From Desulfonatronovibrio sp. (GTDB lineage Bacteria; Desulfobacterota; Desulfovibrionia; Desulfovibrionales; Desulfonatronovibrionaceae), in NCBI GenBank assembly GCA_003558575.1, contig PWPY01000068.1:1-5559 (forward strand): 5,559 nucleotides of DNA, in the 5' to 3' direction. Of the stretch, positions 5,558 through 5,559 are shown piece by piece (position 1 is the first letter of the stretch; every line of letters starts with the position of its first letter). A program made the translations under genes and the position numbers. The notes under the pieces were generated by a model. It was not told the DNA's origin. It ran no database searches and saw only the letters and a list, made by a program, of their open reading frames with translations.

Positions 5558-5559
5558 TC

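Noticed and set aside
1..5559. CRISPR array, tRNA, rRNA, insertion sequence or phage signature
   Set aside because: No regularly spaced repeats, no cloverleaf-type sequence in the gaps, no transposase-like or phage-like protein; nearly all the DNA is taken up by the six genes.

Overview
The window holds six protein-coding genes, all on the minus strand and packed tightly, so transcription runs from the high to the low coordinates. The sequence is AT-leaning. The proteins look like those of a Gram-negative anaerobe of the Desulfovibrionales/Desulfobacterota type: there is a periplasmic binding protein with a classical Sec signal, a stand-alone C-terminal module of the PEP/pyruvate-binding dikinase-like proteins, and a phosphatase-YkgJ fusion of a kind I associate with sulfate reducers. 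That placement is an impression from protein style, not a database result.

Region 5557 to 1828 is a four-gene cluster that probably forms one transcript. It starts with a 285-residue protein resembling the extreme C-terminal part of PEP-synthase-like proteins; its start lies 2 bases from the window edge, so it may be the tail of a longer gene. It overlaps by 20 bases a dual-specificity phosphatase fused to a cysteine-rich YkgJ-type metal-binding domain. Nine bases later comes a YraQ/DUF318 (ArsP_1-type) eight-helix permease with an FPVCEC motif. Three bases after that comes its usual partner, a TIGR03943/DUF1980 (YcgQ-like) membrane protein with a CECGC cluster. The last two very likely work as a two-component transporter of unknown substrate. 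Cysteine clusters recur in three consecutive proteins, which suggests a metal, metalloid or thiol-related role for the cluster; this is inference.

Region 1827 to 1729 is a 99-base intergenic gap. It has a weak terminator-like hairpin plus T tract for the upstream cluster, a TTGACC -35-like box, and a CTAACA-N10-TGTTAG dyad in the presumed promoter spacer.

Region 1728 to 97 encodes a polar amino-acid ABC importer in part: a GlnQ-type ATPase with a TTG start and, after 75 bases, a family 3 periplasmic binding protein. The membrane permease is not in the window. Bases 1 to 96, downstream of the binding protein, hold a perfect 10-bp stem-loop and other pairings ending at a T run, which could be a terminator or an intercistronic mRNA-stabilising structure ahead of a permease gene outside the window.

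The genes mostly belong to known families. The most unusual parts are the phosphatase-YkgJ fusion, its linkage to the dikinase-tail module, and the association of both with a YraQ/YcgQ permease pair.
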